From: Bursaphelenchus xylophilus
Lineage: Eukaryota; Nematoda; Chromadorea; Rhabditida; Aphelenchoididae
DNA: 64,000 nt
Reading direction: 5' to 3'
Assembly (NCBI GenBank): GCA_904066235.2
Contig: CAJFCV020000005.1
Coordinates: 7,187,501-7,251,500, forward strand
Under the pieces are notes generated by a model. That model was given only the letters and a program-made list of their open reading frames with translations, did no database searches and was not told where the DNA came from. Each line of letters opens with the position of its first letter. Positions within the stretch are counted from its first letter, which is position 1. Positions 41,598 through 52,331 of this stretch are shown piece by piece. Both the position numbers and the translations under genes were made by a program.

Positions 41598-43484
41598 TCA
41601 TTTCTTGGAGTTGCGACAGATCGCACAGAGCCAATTGCCACTTGGGGGTTTGTTGAGACCAACACAGAAGGTGTGATAGCCACGATCACACAAGTCACAA
41701 CACATCATCGAAGCCTTCAAATCAACAAAAATTAGAAAAATTAATCAAAAGAATATGGGGAAACCTATCTTAACCAAAATTTTTCCACAAAAAATATTCC
41801 GCCACCCCAAAAAATAAAAAGGAAAATGTAAAAGACCCACTTCTTCATCCGGTTTGTTGCAGACGTTGCAAGTTTTGCAGTCGATGCAGCACCACGGATA
41901 AGTCTTGACCACACGCACCATCTCCACTGTCATCTCCGCGCATTTGGGATGGGAAAAGGCTTGACAATGAGTACATTTAAGCATCCTATACAAGGGATCC
42001 TCACTCTCCTGGCTAGAGTTACAACGATTACACAGGCGGAGAAGCTAAAATCATATAAAATCAAGAGAACCAATGAGTTTTGAGCAAGTATTTATATTTT
42101 ACTCCCGAAATAAGCCAAGGAAATGCTATCAAAATATAAATCAACGGTGATCCACACAGAGACTAGAGCCTATCTTTAATTTGGAGACAAATATTTTGGA
42201 TCCGAAAGCACCAAAACCACCCAAAGTTAAAGCAAAAGGTTAAGGATGTACATTTCTTTCCAATCGTTTGTTGGCTAGACGCGCGGACTTTGTTGTCGGA
42301 GTCTCCGGGACTTCCTGCTGAAACATTTACCAAAATTAAATCAAAAACTTATTAATAGCTACCTAAAATAATATATTACCTTCGGTGGAGGCTGCATCTT
42401 CCGGATTTCGTCTTCTGACACATGAATAGGTAGGGGCGAGGGTTCTTTAGCTGGGTATAACAAATGACTGCTGTCCATAATCGTATTCAACGGCAATCGA
42501 TTCAATTGTTCTGGTTCAAACCTAAAAATTAAATGCAAAAATACAAAAAAAACATACTTTTTATAATACTCTTGGAACTGAGATTGCACCAAAGCCACTG
42601 GATACGGAGAAACACGAGTAAACTCTTTGGGAAGTCGCTTGGTCTTGTTCTTTGGACATTGCATCGTCTAAAATAATATAAATCTCCGATAAGAAAGACT
42701 CACAAATGTCTGAACATCGAAGAAATGTCTTCTCTCGTTCCTCCGACAATTCTGCATGTGTTCATTTACTTCCGAAGCATTCTTCAATGCCTGTTTCCTT
42801 AATTCAGCCAATTTTGTGGCGTCCACCTGGATCATCTTGACATCCGTTTGCCGTTGAATTAACTCCTTTTGTCTTCTCTCTAACAACACTCTTTGATATT
42901 CGGTAAAGTATTCAACATATTCGGCAGCCAGCAGATTCAAAACGGCATCTGATTCTAAGGCCGTCAATAAATTTTGGAGATGAAGAGGAATCACTTTTCC
43001 GATCTCCAATTCTTTGAACAGATATTGCCTTTCGCTCCCTTCAATCGTTCTTCTAGGTATGTTAGGGTACTTCCGTTTGAATGACTTCACATCTAACATT
43101 TCTGCGATTTGTTCCTATACCAAGAATAAGATAAACTCAAAACACAAACCTGAAGAAAATATTTGTCACCAGAATTCAACGGCCATTCATATTCAATAAG
43201 ATCCGCCGGACTTGTATGAAGATTAGCGTTGTCTGTAACCAATCTACCGAGTTCAAGATTCTTTTTTCTCTTTGGCGTCTCACCTAAAACAATACAAGAA
43301 TCAATACGGAGAGCATAAAAATGAGAAACAGGTTGAAGGTCAAGAAACCAAACCTACATCCCGACTGTGAAGAGGTCTGCGATTCGTCCGGCTCCGGCTC
43401 TAAGCCGGTCATGCTTTCATCTCCCATGGATATTAAACTATCCTCCATGGGGAGGACAGGGGTCGCTGTCGGAAGGAGATTCAT
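41598..43484 (-). CDS. phf-10: PHF10/BAF45a-like PBAF chromatin-remodelling subunit
   Basis: The gene encodes a 436-residue PHD-finger protein like PHF10, the BAF45 subunit specific to PBAF-type SWI/SNF complexes in the nucleus. Exons (minus): 43358-43484, 43150-43283, 42704-43114, 42558-42667, 42380-42521, 42252-42317, 41841-42044, 41598-41714. An acidic N-terminus precedes the supporter-of-activation (SAY) region: EYEWPLNSGDKYFLQ, VKSFKRKYPNIPRRT, FFDVQT, then SPYPVALVQSQFQEYYKK and LNRLPLNT. Two tandem PHD fingers end the protein (LCNRCN...HPKCAEM...CCIDCK and CNVCNK...CCDLCDRGYHTFC...WLCAICR) as in BAF45 proteins. The order and linker motifs match PHF10 rather than DPF1-3. It is divergently paired with the gene at 43843 and precedes the PPP1R21-like gene at operon spacing. 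Confidence 0.93.
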
Positions 43485-43842
43485 CTCTCAATAACTGTAA
43501 TTGGCTACAATAACGGGACAACAACATAGACCATACAAACGAACGCGCGAAATCTGTAAAAAAACAATGACAACTCGCGAGTTATGGGCGCAGCTCGCCG
43601 TTTCTGAAAATTGCAGTCCGCGCTCGTATAACGTGACACCTTTACCGAAAATTCCTGAAAACTTGTAAATTGATAATGATTGGGTCGTACTGTTGCAATA
43701 GCCGGCTGAACCTTTATAGTAGTGCCGGATGACACAATAAAAAATTTATATTGCACTTCGAGCGCACCGAATAAAATGACGTTTCTATGGTGACATAAAA
43801 ACTCTCCGTAAACTATAAAATTTGCGTAAGAGCTGGCTTAGG
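43485..43842. promoter_or_regulatory. Divergent promoter region, 358 bp
   Basis: This interval separates the starts of the PHF10-like gene (minus) and the coiled-coil gene (plus) and should hold a shared bidirectional promoter. No specific motif can be named with confidence. Confidence 0.45.
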
Positions 43843-45423
43843 ATGTCAGGGAGTCTACCAGACGCTGATAAGGGTTACGTCCAAGGTAGATTGGAGATGC
43901 TGGAACGGCGACTTGAACGTGCCAAGGATTTGAGAGTAGGTTCCCAACACTTTAATACTACGTTTTATTAGGAAAACTACCTCGAAGAAATGAAAGCTCA
44001 ACATCCTGAGGTTTACAATGCAAGAAGTCGGCTTGAAGCCGAAGAAGTGGAGAGAAGATCGGCCCAGAGAGTTCCCAAAATGTCTTCAGAATCTCAAGAA
44101 ATCCTTGATGAATCCATAAATCTTTTCCAGAATCGTCCATCATTGATGAGGCGATTGGAGACCGCTCAATATTTCTGGAATGACCAACAGAAGGATGAGT
44201 TGTATCAGAAAAAGGCTCTTCCGGTCAACGATCCCATTCCCAGCGGCTTAGTTTTGAATTCGGACATGAAGAATCTCCAGGGTCGCTTGAAGAAAATCGG
44301 TGATGAAATCCGCGGTCTAAGAGAGTACCGATTATCAGCGACCACTTCAGACTATCTTGGGTGGGTTTTCCTTATCCTTCGCAATCGCTTTCAGTACAAT
44401 AAATCCCTCTTCATTCGACTCCAACACTTCTCCAGAACTCCCTTCTCTCGTCGAAATTCGTCATCGTATTTTACAAATGGATACGAATATTGAAAAGAGA
44501 GCGCGAGAAATGCTGACAAAAGCCAATCTTCAACGACATTTGATGAGAAAACAGGCCAATCAGACGTCTGATATTGTACTTGAAGATCCGATGAAATTCT
44601 TGACGGAAAAGTTGGGATTCATGGCCAGGGTTCAGGAGGATCATAAAGTCACAGTAACCGAGAAAGATGGGGATAAAGTTCAAAGCCAAAACAATCCCGA
44701 GAGCGTCAACAACGAGAGGGATCGGACAGAAATAAGAGAACCGAAAGAAGAGAAAAACGACGAACTTCAACCTCAGATTGCACCCTCAAGGAATCTGGTG
44801 TTCGGAGATCAACTCAAAAAGGGTAATTTTATTTTTTATTTGATTGATGTTTCTTTCAGCATCAGAAGCATCATCTTACAGTAAGATGTTGAGTATTTTG
44901 AAGGCGCCGCAGAGTAATGATACTTCCGAAGATGAGGACCAATTACCTTCAAAAAGGTAGGCTAAAATATTATATGATGATGTAATTTACACGGTAATAG
45001 GACAAAGTTATACGTGTTAACTTTTGCCCTCACGGAAAGGGCAAAACTTTAGTCTAAACGCGTTTCTCTGTCTGATTGCTCTCTGCATTTTGCATACTCT
45101 CTCGTGGACAAAGGTGGTTGTATATATATTGACTTCCGCTACAAAAAGGAAGCTAAAATTTAGAGAAGATTTGCATGTGGCTTAGGCACAATATGTATGC
45201 AAAATTTGAAGAATGTTGCCACACTTGCAGCAAGCACTTCTAATAATGATGGTTTATATAAATTGTCATCCATAATTTTAGTGACAACAAGCCCTTCATC
45301 TCCCAAGTGGCTCAACCGACTCGTCCAACATTCCAGCCTCCGCCATTCCCTGTTCAAGAACCTCCGAAGAAGATTACGTTAAAGGATCAGGATTTTGACT
45401 CGGACTCTGACTTCTTCCGATAG
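43843..45423 (+). CDS. Unrecognised coiled-coil protein
   Basis: Five exons (43843-43935, 43972-44360, 44395-44822, 44860-44956, 45282-45423) join in frame to 382 residues; introns 1 and 2 are only 36 and 34 nt. I do not recognise the family. Residues 10-125 are strongly helical and charged (GRLEMLERRLERAKDL, ARSRLEAEEVERR), a second helical block lies around 160-210 (REMLTKANLQRHLMRKQ), the middle is rich in Lys/Glu/Asp, and the tail has a proline segment (QPPPFPVQEPPKK) and a terminal acidic motif DFDSDSDFF. There is no signal or membrane segment. It is probably a cytoplasmic or nuclear scaffold; function unknown. It is divergently transcribed from the PHF10-like gene. Continuous phase over four introns makes the gene real with fair certainty. 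Confidence 0.8.
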
Positions 45424-46964
45424 GCACGTATCTGAAGTCACATTGCGGAGGATGGGATTATACATCACCGTTATGAATCCCTTGTTTGGACCCATGGGAG
45501 GCAAAGTACAAGGAGGCCGGAAGAAATTTGTTTACGGCATTTCCGGTTTTGTTTTGACTGGAAGCAGAGCCTTTTTCCCTCCGGTCGTATCTTTTTCCCA
45601 GGTTTCGAAATAAGTTCGTTAATTCTGTGCTTCCGCCAGTACGTGCTAAGGGTTTGTTTTGTTTTGCTTGTTTTCACACCTGACCCTCTTGTCCTTCCTT
45701 TCATGTCATCCATTTTCTAATCGGTATTCCAGTCAAAGCGATCATGTTTAATATACGGATCTCTCTTCCGTTCATTTGTTTATTTCCAGTACATAAATAT
45801 CAGTGTTTTATGAGGCCTTTCATCGTTATTATCCCGGAGATTCCTTTGTTTTCGAGCCGGAAGACGGCCTGTTTTCGGCCATTAAAGTGATACGAAGCGA
45901 TCGGCTCTCCCCCAAAGTTCCATAGATCCTCCCGGATGACCGATGGGTTATGAAAAGAGCTCACACTTGTTCCTAGCCGATGCCCTCGGGAGGTTGTGCC
46001 CTGAGGGTGTCGTTGAGGGCCTCAGGCTCTTTCTTCGGGTCATTTCCATACGAGGCTCCGCCCACTTTTTGGTGTTGGATTTTCGATTAATTTAATGAAT
46101 AAAATCAGAGAAAAGAGGCTTGACTTTCATTGCTCGTATGTTTTCGAGTACGAGAAGGCGTTTGTTTTGATGTAATTCCAACGGAATGACAGGTGTTTGT
46201 AAATATGATAGTTGAGTTTGGATTATTCTGCAAAACGAATGGAAGCTCCGGTTTCATTAAACTTTTCCTCCCATTACTTCCTACTTTAAAGTCAAATAAG
46301 TCGGATCCTGAGTGTTATTCCCGGCCCTCCCGCATTGTTTACATCGATCATTGATGTGACATCTACCGTAATCCCGTCTGGTTTTGTTTACGGCACTCCT
46401 TGTGGGGGAGTGACGGAGTCATCTGGAGAATGGAATCCCTAATTTATTGGAAAACGAAGCTGTTCTTACACTTCTGAATGCCCACAAAAAGACATAAGAC
46501 AGGATTATTTCAAATGTTTTCTTTCCTGTTTTCTCCGAGATTCCCTTTTCTTTTCTAACTTTAAAAGTTTTTGCGGAATTCCGCCTCCCGAAATTACGGC
46601 AAATGCAAATTTTGGGGCGAGCAGCTGTTAAAGGGGGTCCATTGTTTCCAAAATTTATATTCATCAAGATCGGAAGGGGAGATAACGCCCGAAAAATACA
46701 TTTACTTTGGTTTGTAATGCATGTATGTATTAAAGCGGGAGTAACGTTTTCGAAATTTTCGGGGCGAAATTGCGGGAAAACTCGCGCATTGCGGTCTCAT
46801 GGGGCTTCGGAAAGAGGTACCCTTGTCATTTGGAATACAATTTTATGCCATCAACTCGTGATTGCAACAGAAATACTTGTTTTTATATAAGCAAGTATTT
46901 CGACCACTTTTCTTTGAGATGCGTTTCTTCTTTATGTTTTTTACTAATATCCTACTGTATCTAG
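45424..46964. other. 1.5 kb without a recognisable gene
   Basis: No coding signal is seen. A cluster of TFAP2-like half-palindromes lies at 45981-46030 (GCCCTCGGG, GCCCTGAGGG, GAGGGCCTCAGG). The interval should contain the promoter of the CARD-like gene, whose ATG follows a TATCTAG acceptor. Confidence 0.45.
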
Positions 46965-47452
46965 ATGAATATAGCCGAGCACAGTGCGGAGATTCCGCTG
47001 AACCCGAGCCGCCAACAATTAGAGCGTGAGAAAGCCCTGAATATGGAGAGAGTTAGGAAACAATTATCCGATGTCAACATCCGAGATCTGGTCCCAACTT
47101 TGGTCGCGCGACAAGTCCTTCAGACATACGAAATGGGTGCAGTTTATGCCAAAGTAAGATATTTTATGATAAAATAAGGACCTTTATGCAACAACAAGGC
47201 CATCTACTAGCCATTTAAAATAGTATCGTAAAAAACAACACATGTTGCATTAAACCGAATTACTTTGCGTAAACAGCCTTGTAAACTAATAAACATGGCT
47301 TGCAGACGGACCCAGATGGTCAGTTGGACAAGTTAATCGAGCTGCTACGGACCAGAAATCATTGGTTGGGCCCGCTGATCGACGCTTTAATCCGAAATGG
47401 ACAAACCTCAGTGGCCGAGAGTCTTCTCCTTAACACGCAGAGCGAAATGTAA
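46965..47452 (+). CDS. Small stand-alone CARD-like protein
   Basis: Two exons (46965-47153, 47306-47452) encode 111 residues. The sequence is all-helical and resembles a caspase-recruitment domain of the death fold: a charged first helix (RQQLEREKALNMERVRKQL), then RDLVPTLVARQVLQ, a short polar turn TDPDGQ, and DKLIELLRTRNHWLGPLIDAL and GQTSVAESLLL, which follow the pattern of CARD helices 2-6 in RIG-I/MDA5/MAVS or caspase adaptors. Nothing else is attached, so it would act as an adaptor or decoy by CARD-CARD binding. The assignment rests on pattern similarity only. The ATG directly follows a TATCTAG acceptor, suggesting trans-splicing. AATAAA at 47513-47518 lies in a signal shared with the opposing channel gene. 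Confidence 0.7.
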
Positions 47453-47512
47453 ATTCGATTTGATGCCTTGTCCTGCAAGTGCATTAGTCAACGGGTTTGT
47501 TTTGTGCCCGAG

Positions 47513-47529
47513 AATAAAATAAATTTATT
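47513..47529. terminator. Bidirectional poly(A) signal between convergent genes
   Basis: The 17-bp block AATAAAATAAATTTATT contains AATAAA for the plus-strand CARD-like gene (47513-47518) and, on the minus strand, AATAAA (47524-47529) for the Cys-loop channel gene. Stops are at 47452 and 47635, so both 3' ends would form here and the transcripts would just overlap. Confidence 0.6.
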
Positions 47530-47634
47530 TCTGATATGCATTCGGATATTGAGTGAGGCAACACACAACAACGGTCTTATATATAATAGTACACACATGT
47601 ACACACATATATGTATATTGCACTTGTTGGGTGT

Positions 47635-49983
47635 TCATATGCCGGGCTGAAGCCCGTCATTCCACCGACGCCATCCCACATAGAGCCAGTAGACCACGTT
47701 GAAGACGAAGAAGGAAAAGGGGAAATAGAAACGCGCCTTCTCATCCCAATACTCCGGATCGTTCCAATTTCTGGAAGCAGGTTATCTTACCCTCTTTTAC
47801 AACCGACTTACTCTCTCATCCGCTTATACATGAAACGGGCTTGGAAGATCTTGTAGGTCAGCTGAGTGGACGTTCGTTTGCGGATGCCGCGGGGCATTTG
47901 ATCTCTGTCGATTTGGAGCTGCATCTGAAGGCAAATCAACCGTGCATAATTTGATGGCAATTAAAGTTACAGGAGAAGTACTCAAGCTGCGCCGCGTATT
48001 TTTTATTTTACACACGCGCTATTCCTCGCCCAGATATCAATTTCTAAAATTGATATCTCGCGCTTGACAAGGACAACTGGGATACTGAAAGATCCTTGGC
48101 AACGAAAGAGTACACGAAACGCGGAGAGCGCCCAAAGAGAAGTTCTTTGAGAATTTATAGTAGCCTAGAAAAAATTTTTTTTTGTGTAAATCTTGGCCTG
48201 TACGGTAGAAAAATAGATTTGGAACACGCATTACTAATATCTTCGACGTTTTCATTACTGTTTCGTCATTCGTTAGCGATTTTCCTTACCGGTTCTTCCG
48301 TGTTATTACTCTCCTCCAATCTCCTGTCTCCATTTCTAAAGTCGGGTCTGCTGAAAAATGTCCCATAGCTCTTGATCTCCTCTCCAAAACTGTCATCGCA
48401 ACCCTGGTCTCGCATCATTTGCCTTCGTTTCCGACGCTCGGCCCGATCCAAATATCCGACAATGGCTAACTCAATTAACGTGGCTCCGATAAACACGCAC
48501 ATTGTAAACATCCATATATCCACAGACATTACGTAACTGAAAATAAACAAGGAACTGATTAGCGACCAAAATCTGAGGAATATTATTGAATTTGGGAGCA
48601 ATGAAAAAAGTAATAATACAAGTGAAATAAAAATAAAATGGGGCAAGAAAAACATACCTAACTCTGGGCAGAGACCTCAAAATACTGCCATATTGGAGCG
48701 ATAAACTCATCAAAGCCGATACCTGCAATAATATTCAAATAACTTTTGAATTTAAAGATCACTTTTTGCTAAATTTTGTGACTCACTCCAAGGGTAATCC
48801 TGGCTGGAAGGCATTTATGATCTAGCCAGAATGATATCCATGACATTCCCACACTCAGATAAGTCGGAAAGTAAATCGTCATCACATAAACACCCACTTC
48901 TCGGGTCAAGAAGAAGCTTACTGTAAGCTAAAATACGATTATTATGCGCTCTGTCAGTCAAATCTTGAAAAAAAGACTGATAAAAATAATCGCTACCTGA
49001 TCCCACTTGCCAGCGGCATAAATGAAAGAATGTTTGGCCCACTTGATCTCACTCAACGAAAAGTCTGGCAGTTTTGTCCTTGATGGGTATTGAATCACCT
49101 ATAGTTTTATTTTACTATTGTAATCTTAGTCTTACCGGATCCCAATCCCTCCATTTTAATCTGACACTAGCAGCGTTGTAGGCGTAAGACTCTAAAAATA
49201 TGACATCAAATTACTGTAATAGAAGCAACATTTACCTAAAACAAGTTCACATTCCTCGCCATTAAACGGATAGTTCTCCAAATTAACATAACAAGGCCCT
49301 TCAACACGTAATCTGTAGTTGATCTGAAATATGTATGAAATTAGTCATCATAAATCCAGTTTGACTATAAGCGGACTTTTTGATGATATAACCCACCCAA
49401 ACGGTCCCATTAGGGTAAATTAGAACAAATGTGTTAGGAGTAGGGGATGTATGAAGATCAGATCTCTTCGAATTAACAAAACAAACGAACGGAAGCCAGA
49501 TTCTCTCCGTGATCTGCGAAGATAACGTCAGGTTCTCCAAACATGACGAGATATTGTCGTATTTTAGTCGACGATCGTGCCAGATTTGACTAAACAGGCA
49601 CTATTAATCTTAATCACAAGTAATTACCTCATCAGAACATCAGCTGTAAAACTGGCGGAGGTCTCACTGATGTCATAAAAGGTCTGCAGCGCCAACTCAA
49701 TACTCACGGTCACGCCATTCGGATCGGGCGCCAGATGTTTATCATAATTCAGATTGAACACACTTTTCACCACATACTCCGCTTGATGCGCCACGTCGTC
49801 CACCGAGCAATGCACCTTGCCCGGAGGGGGTAAAGGCGGCGGCGACAACGAATACCGATCCGCCGGGACCTGATCGTATTCGATCGGGGTGGATGCACTG
49901 AACGGAAGTTCGGTGGTAGCGTTAACAAAGGAGACCAGCTGCGCAATGTTCAGCAGACTTGGCAACACAGAGTTGACTACCAT
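47635..49983 (-). CDS. Cys-loop ligand-gated anion channel subunit A
   Basis: The gene encodes a 498-residue pentameric ligand-gated channel subunit. Exons (minus): 49628-49983, 49397-49589, 49236-49323, 49136-49191, 48997-49098, 48787-48927, 48658-48722, 48290-48536, 47812-47924, 47635-47770. A weak signal peptide starts the protein. The ligand domain has [33 protein letters not shown] and a Cys-loop of exactly 13 residues (C194-C208). M1 follows GKWDQLTVSF; the PAR motif at 306-308 (LPARITLG) before M2 marks an anion-selective pore; M3 and a basic M3-M4 loop ([10 protein letters not shown]) and M4 ([16 protein letters not shown]) complete it. Ligand is unknown; amine-, GABA- and acetylcholine-gated anion channels all occur in nematodes. 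It is a tandem paralogue of the subunit at 52332-54202. Confidence 0.93.
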
Positions 49984-50552
49984 TTAAAGTGGGGACAGGA
50001 CGCGTGGTTGGCAGTCTGTCGTCGCTTCTTCTCTCCTTGGCCTGCTGGCCCCATTCAGTCGACGAGAGGTTTGAAACAATCGGAACAAGGGCCTCACTTC
50101 AAACACGAGGGGAGTCAGAAGCTCGTCAAGGCTCTCCTTTTCCCCCATTTCCTCATGCGGCAATCAAATTGAATAAAGCGAGTGATAGAGGTTAGGTGAA
50201 GTTGTTTGTCGACATAACTCGATATCCATCCGTTTCTTTTCCTCTTCGGCCTTCAGGTTCTTTTTGTCTGGATGTCTGTGCCGCTGCGAAGATGGGGAAA
50301 TGTCTTCCAGAAAGTTCATACGTATGATATCGGCGCTAAATTACATTTAAACCGCGTTTTTCACACTTGGGACATTCTCTTGGGACTTGGCGAGTAATGG
50401 ATTTATGGCCTTGTAATAGGTCCACTAAAGTAAGTCACAAACAGGAAAGACATGGCGAAGTAGTGAAGATGTCCTTTATGTTCTGAATTTCTCAAAACAA
50501 AATATTTCGAAATTCGGATTCAAAAATTCCCACGGAAAATTGGAGGTTTCAA
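49984..50552. other. Gap between channel A and the phosphatase gene
   Basis: The interval contains the promoter side of channel A and the 3' end of the phosphatase gene. A 68-codon open frame (49989-50195) shows no protein features. Nothing else is seen. Confidence 0.4.
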
Positions 50553-50584
50553 TTTATTCAATTTTTAAAATTAACTCAATCTGA

Positions 50585-52130
50585 TCAATCGTTGATGTAT
50601 CCCAATTTCTTGAGCTGTTTCTTCTTTCTTTCCACCAAATCTTCAAAATCTTGCAGAAATGCGTTGACTCGGGCATTTCTGGACAACAAATCCTCAGTGA
50701 TCAAGATCTCGATTACAAATCGGATGATGAAGGCGAATTGTTGATCATTCTGGACAGCTTGAGCTCTTTGCTCCCTCAGGGATTTCATGACATCACTCAT
50801 CGTGAAGTCGGGGTTCAAGTCTTCGAGCAATCTGCTTAGGACCATCTCAGCGGCCGCAAAAGTTCCAGTGCGACCTAAAATTATCGTAATGTGACAACAA
50901 TATTGTCTGAATACTGTATAAAAGGTCTTACCAATCCCAGCAGAACAGTGAACAACGATCGGTTTCTTCTCATACAACTTGTGGACCATATTCCTGACTT
51001 CTCTGCAAGTGGACACGGACTCGGGAACGGCATGATCAGGCCATCCGAGATACAAAAGATGAGTGAAATTGCTTGTCTTCCCTTTGAATGTGACCTGAAC
51101 TTTGGATCGAGTTAACTTCGATACTCCAGGGACCTTTTTGGTCTGTTCCACAAGTTTCACATCGACGCAACCATAGCTGATCTTCTCTCCTTTTGTTTCG
51201 GGCATGTACGGCGAGCATTTCTCTTTGCCTGCCTCGACATTGGCACAGAGTTGGAGAATCACCTAAGCAAATCGACTTTAGGAAGTTTTAATATTAAATG
51301 GTAATGGCTCGGAAATTTCTGAATGGCATCAAATACGAAATACAGAATAATGGTTACCTTGACTTCTTCTTGTATACACATCAGCCAGAACTGAGTTATA
51401 GTGTTATCTAGCGGTCCCTGGGCGCAAATATAGACCAGATCCGGGCGAACTTCCACAGTGCTGGCATGAATGTAGTCATCTGCAATCTTAGACATCGTAC
51501 TGATCACATAAAATTAGTTTTTAACAGAATCTATCCATCTCAAATCCCTGCCAATTCCCTCACCTTTTTCGGGATTGATGCTGACCTTGACTCTGCTCTT
51601 ATCCAACAGCAAAACATCATCGTATCTGTTCTTATTTGAGTTATCGATGTCATTGAAGGCCTCCGTAGTTCCCGCGGGAGTGTAATTTTTGATTTTTTGC
51701 ATGAATTGTCTTCGTAAATCCTTCACTCCAATGTCCAATATGTAATCTATCCAGCGGCGGCACACTGCTTGTCTGGCATTTGCAGGTCTTGAGTGCTCCT
51801 GCATAAAAATTACAGTATGATTTGAGTCATCCTTACCGAGGTGGTCATCTCGCTCCGGGCCTGGTGCACAAACTTGGCCTGAGTGACGACCATGGGTCGC
51901 TTCTCGGTGCTGCCGACATGTTTTTCGACCGAACAATGGGCTCCAACACCCTCCGTGTACTTACGACGGCCTGCTCCAGCTGCCTTCGTACGACGATTGG
52001 TACCAACCATACGCTGAAACAAGACCCACCATCATATTTATAAAGGGTTATAGGACTTTTGTAGCAATTTCAAAGGCTCAGCAGTATGAATACACCGGAA
52101 TGAGTCGTATTTTACACTTACTTTCGCCAT
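50585..52130 (-). CDS. Cytoplasmic protein tyrosine phosphatase
   Basis: The gene encodes a 387-residue single-domain classical tyrosine phosphatase. Exons (minus): 52122-52130, 51837-52013, 51564-51798, 51358-51479, 50932-51262, 50585-50874. Ordered motifs are NKNRYDDVLLLD, DYIHAS, GPLDNTITQFWLM, YLGWPDHAVPES (WPD loop with the general acid Asp), the signature HCSAGIGRTG with Cys287, and the Q-loop QAVQNDQQF, so all catalytic elements are intact. The 60-residue N-terminus is basic. It ends in a Lys-rich helix (VERKKKQLKKLG). There is no signal or membrane segment. Small PTPs of this kind are greatly expanded in nematodes and often sperm-enriched; that expression is not shown here. The first exon is only 9 nt (Met-Ala-Lys), so the start is moderately sure. 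AATAAA is at 50553-50558. It lies between the two channel paralogues. Confidence 0.92.
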
Positions 52131-52331
52131 TTTGAATCCAGCGTCCTCTGCTGGACTTCCCAGAACCCGGTCAGAAGTCGCCGACCAGCGTAAGAAACGA
52201 AAATTGGTGGAAATGAATCCATTTAGAAAACAGCCCTGACAAAATTCATCTTTAAATCTTTAAATTCATTTTACAATTTTTTCAATTTTTTATTTTGTTT
52301 TAAAAATTTCAAAAACCAATCTCATCCAATT

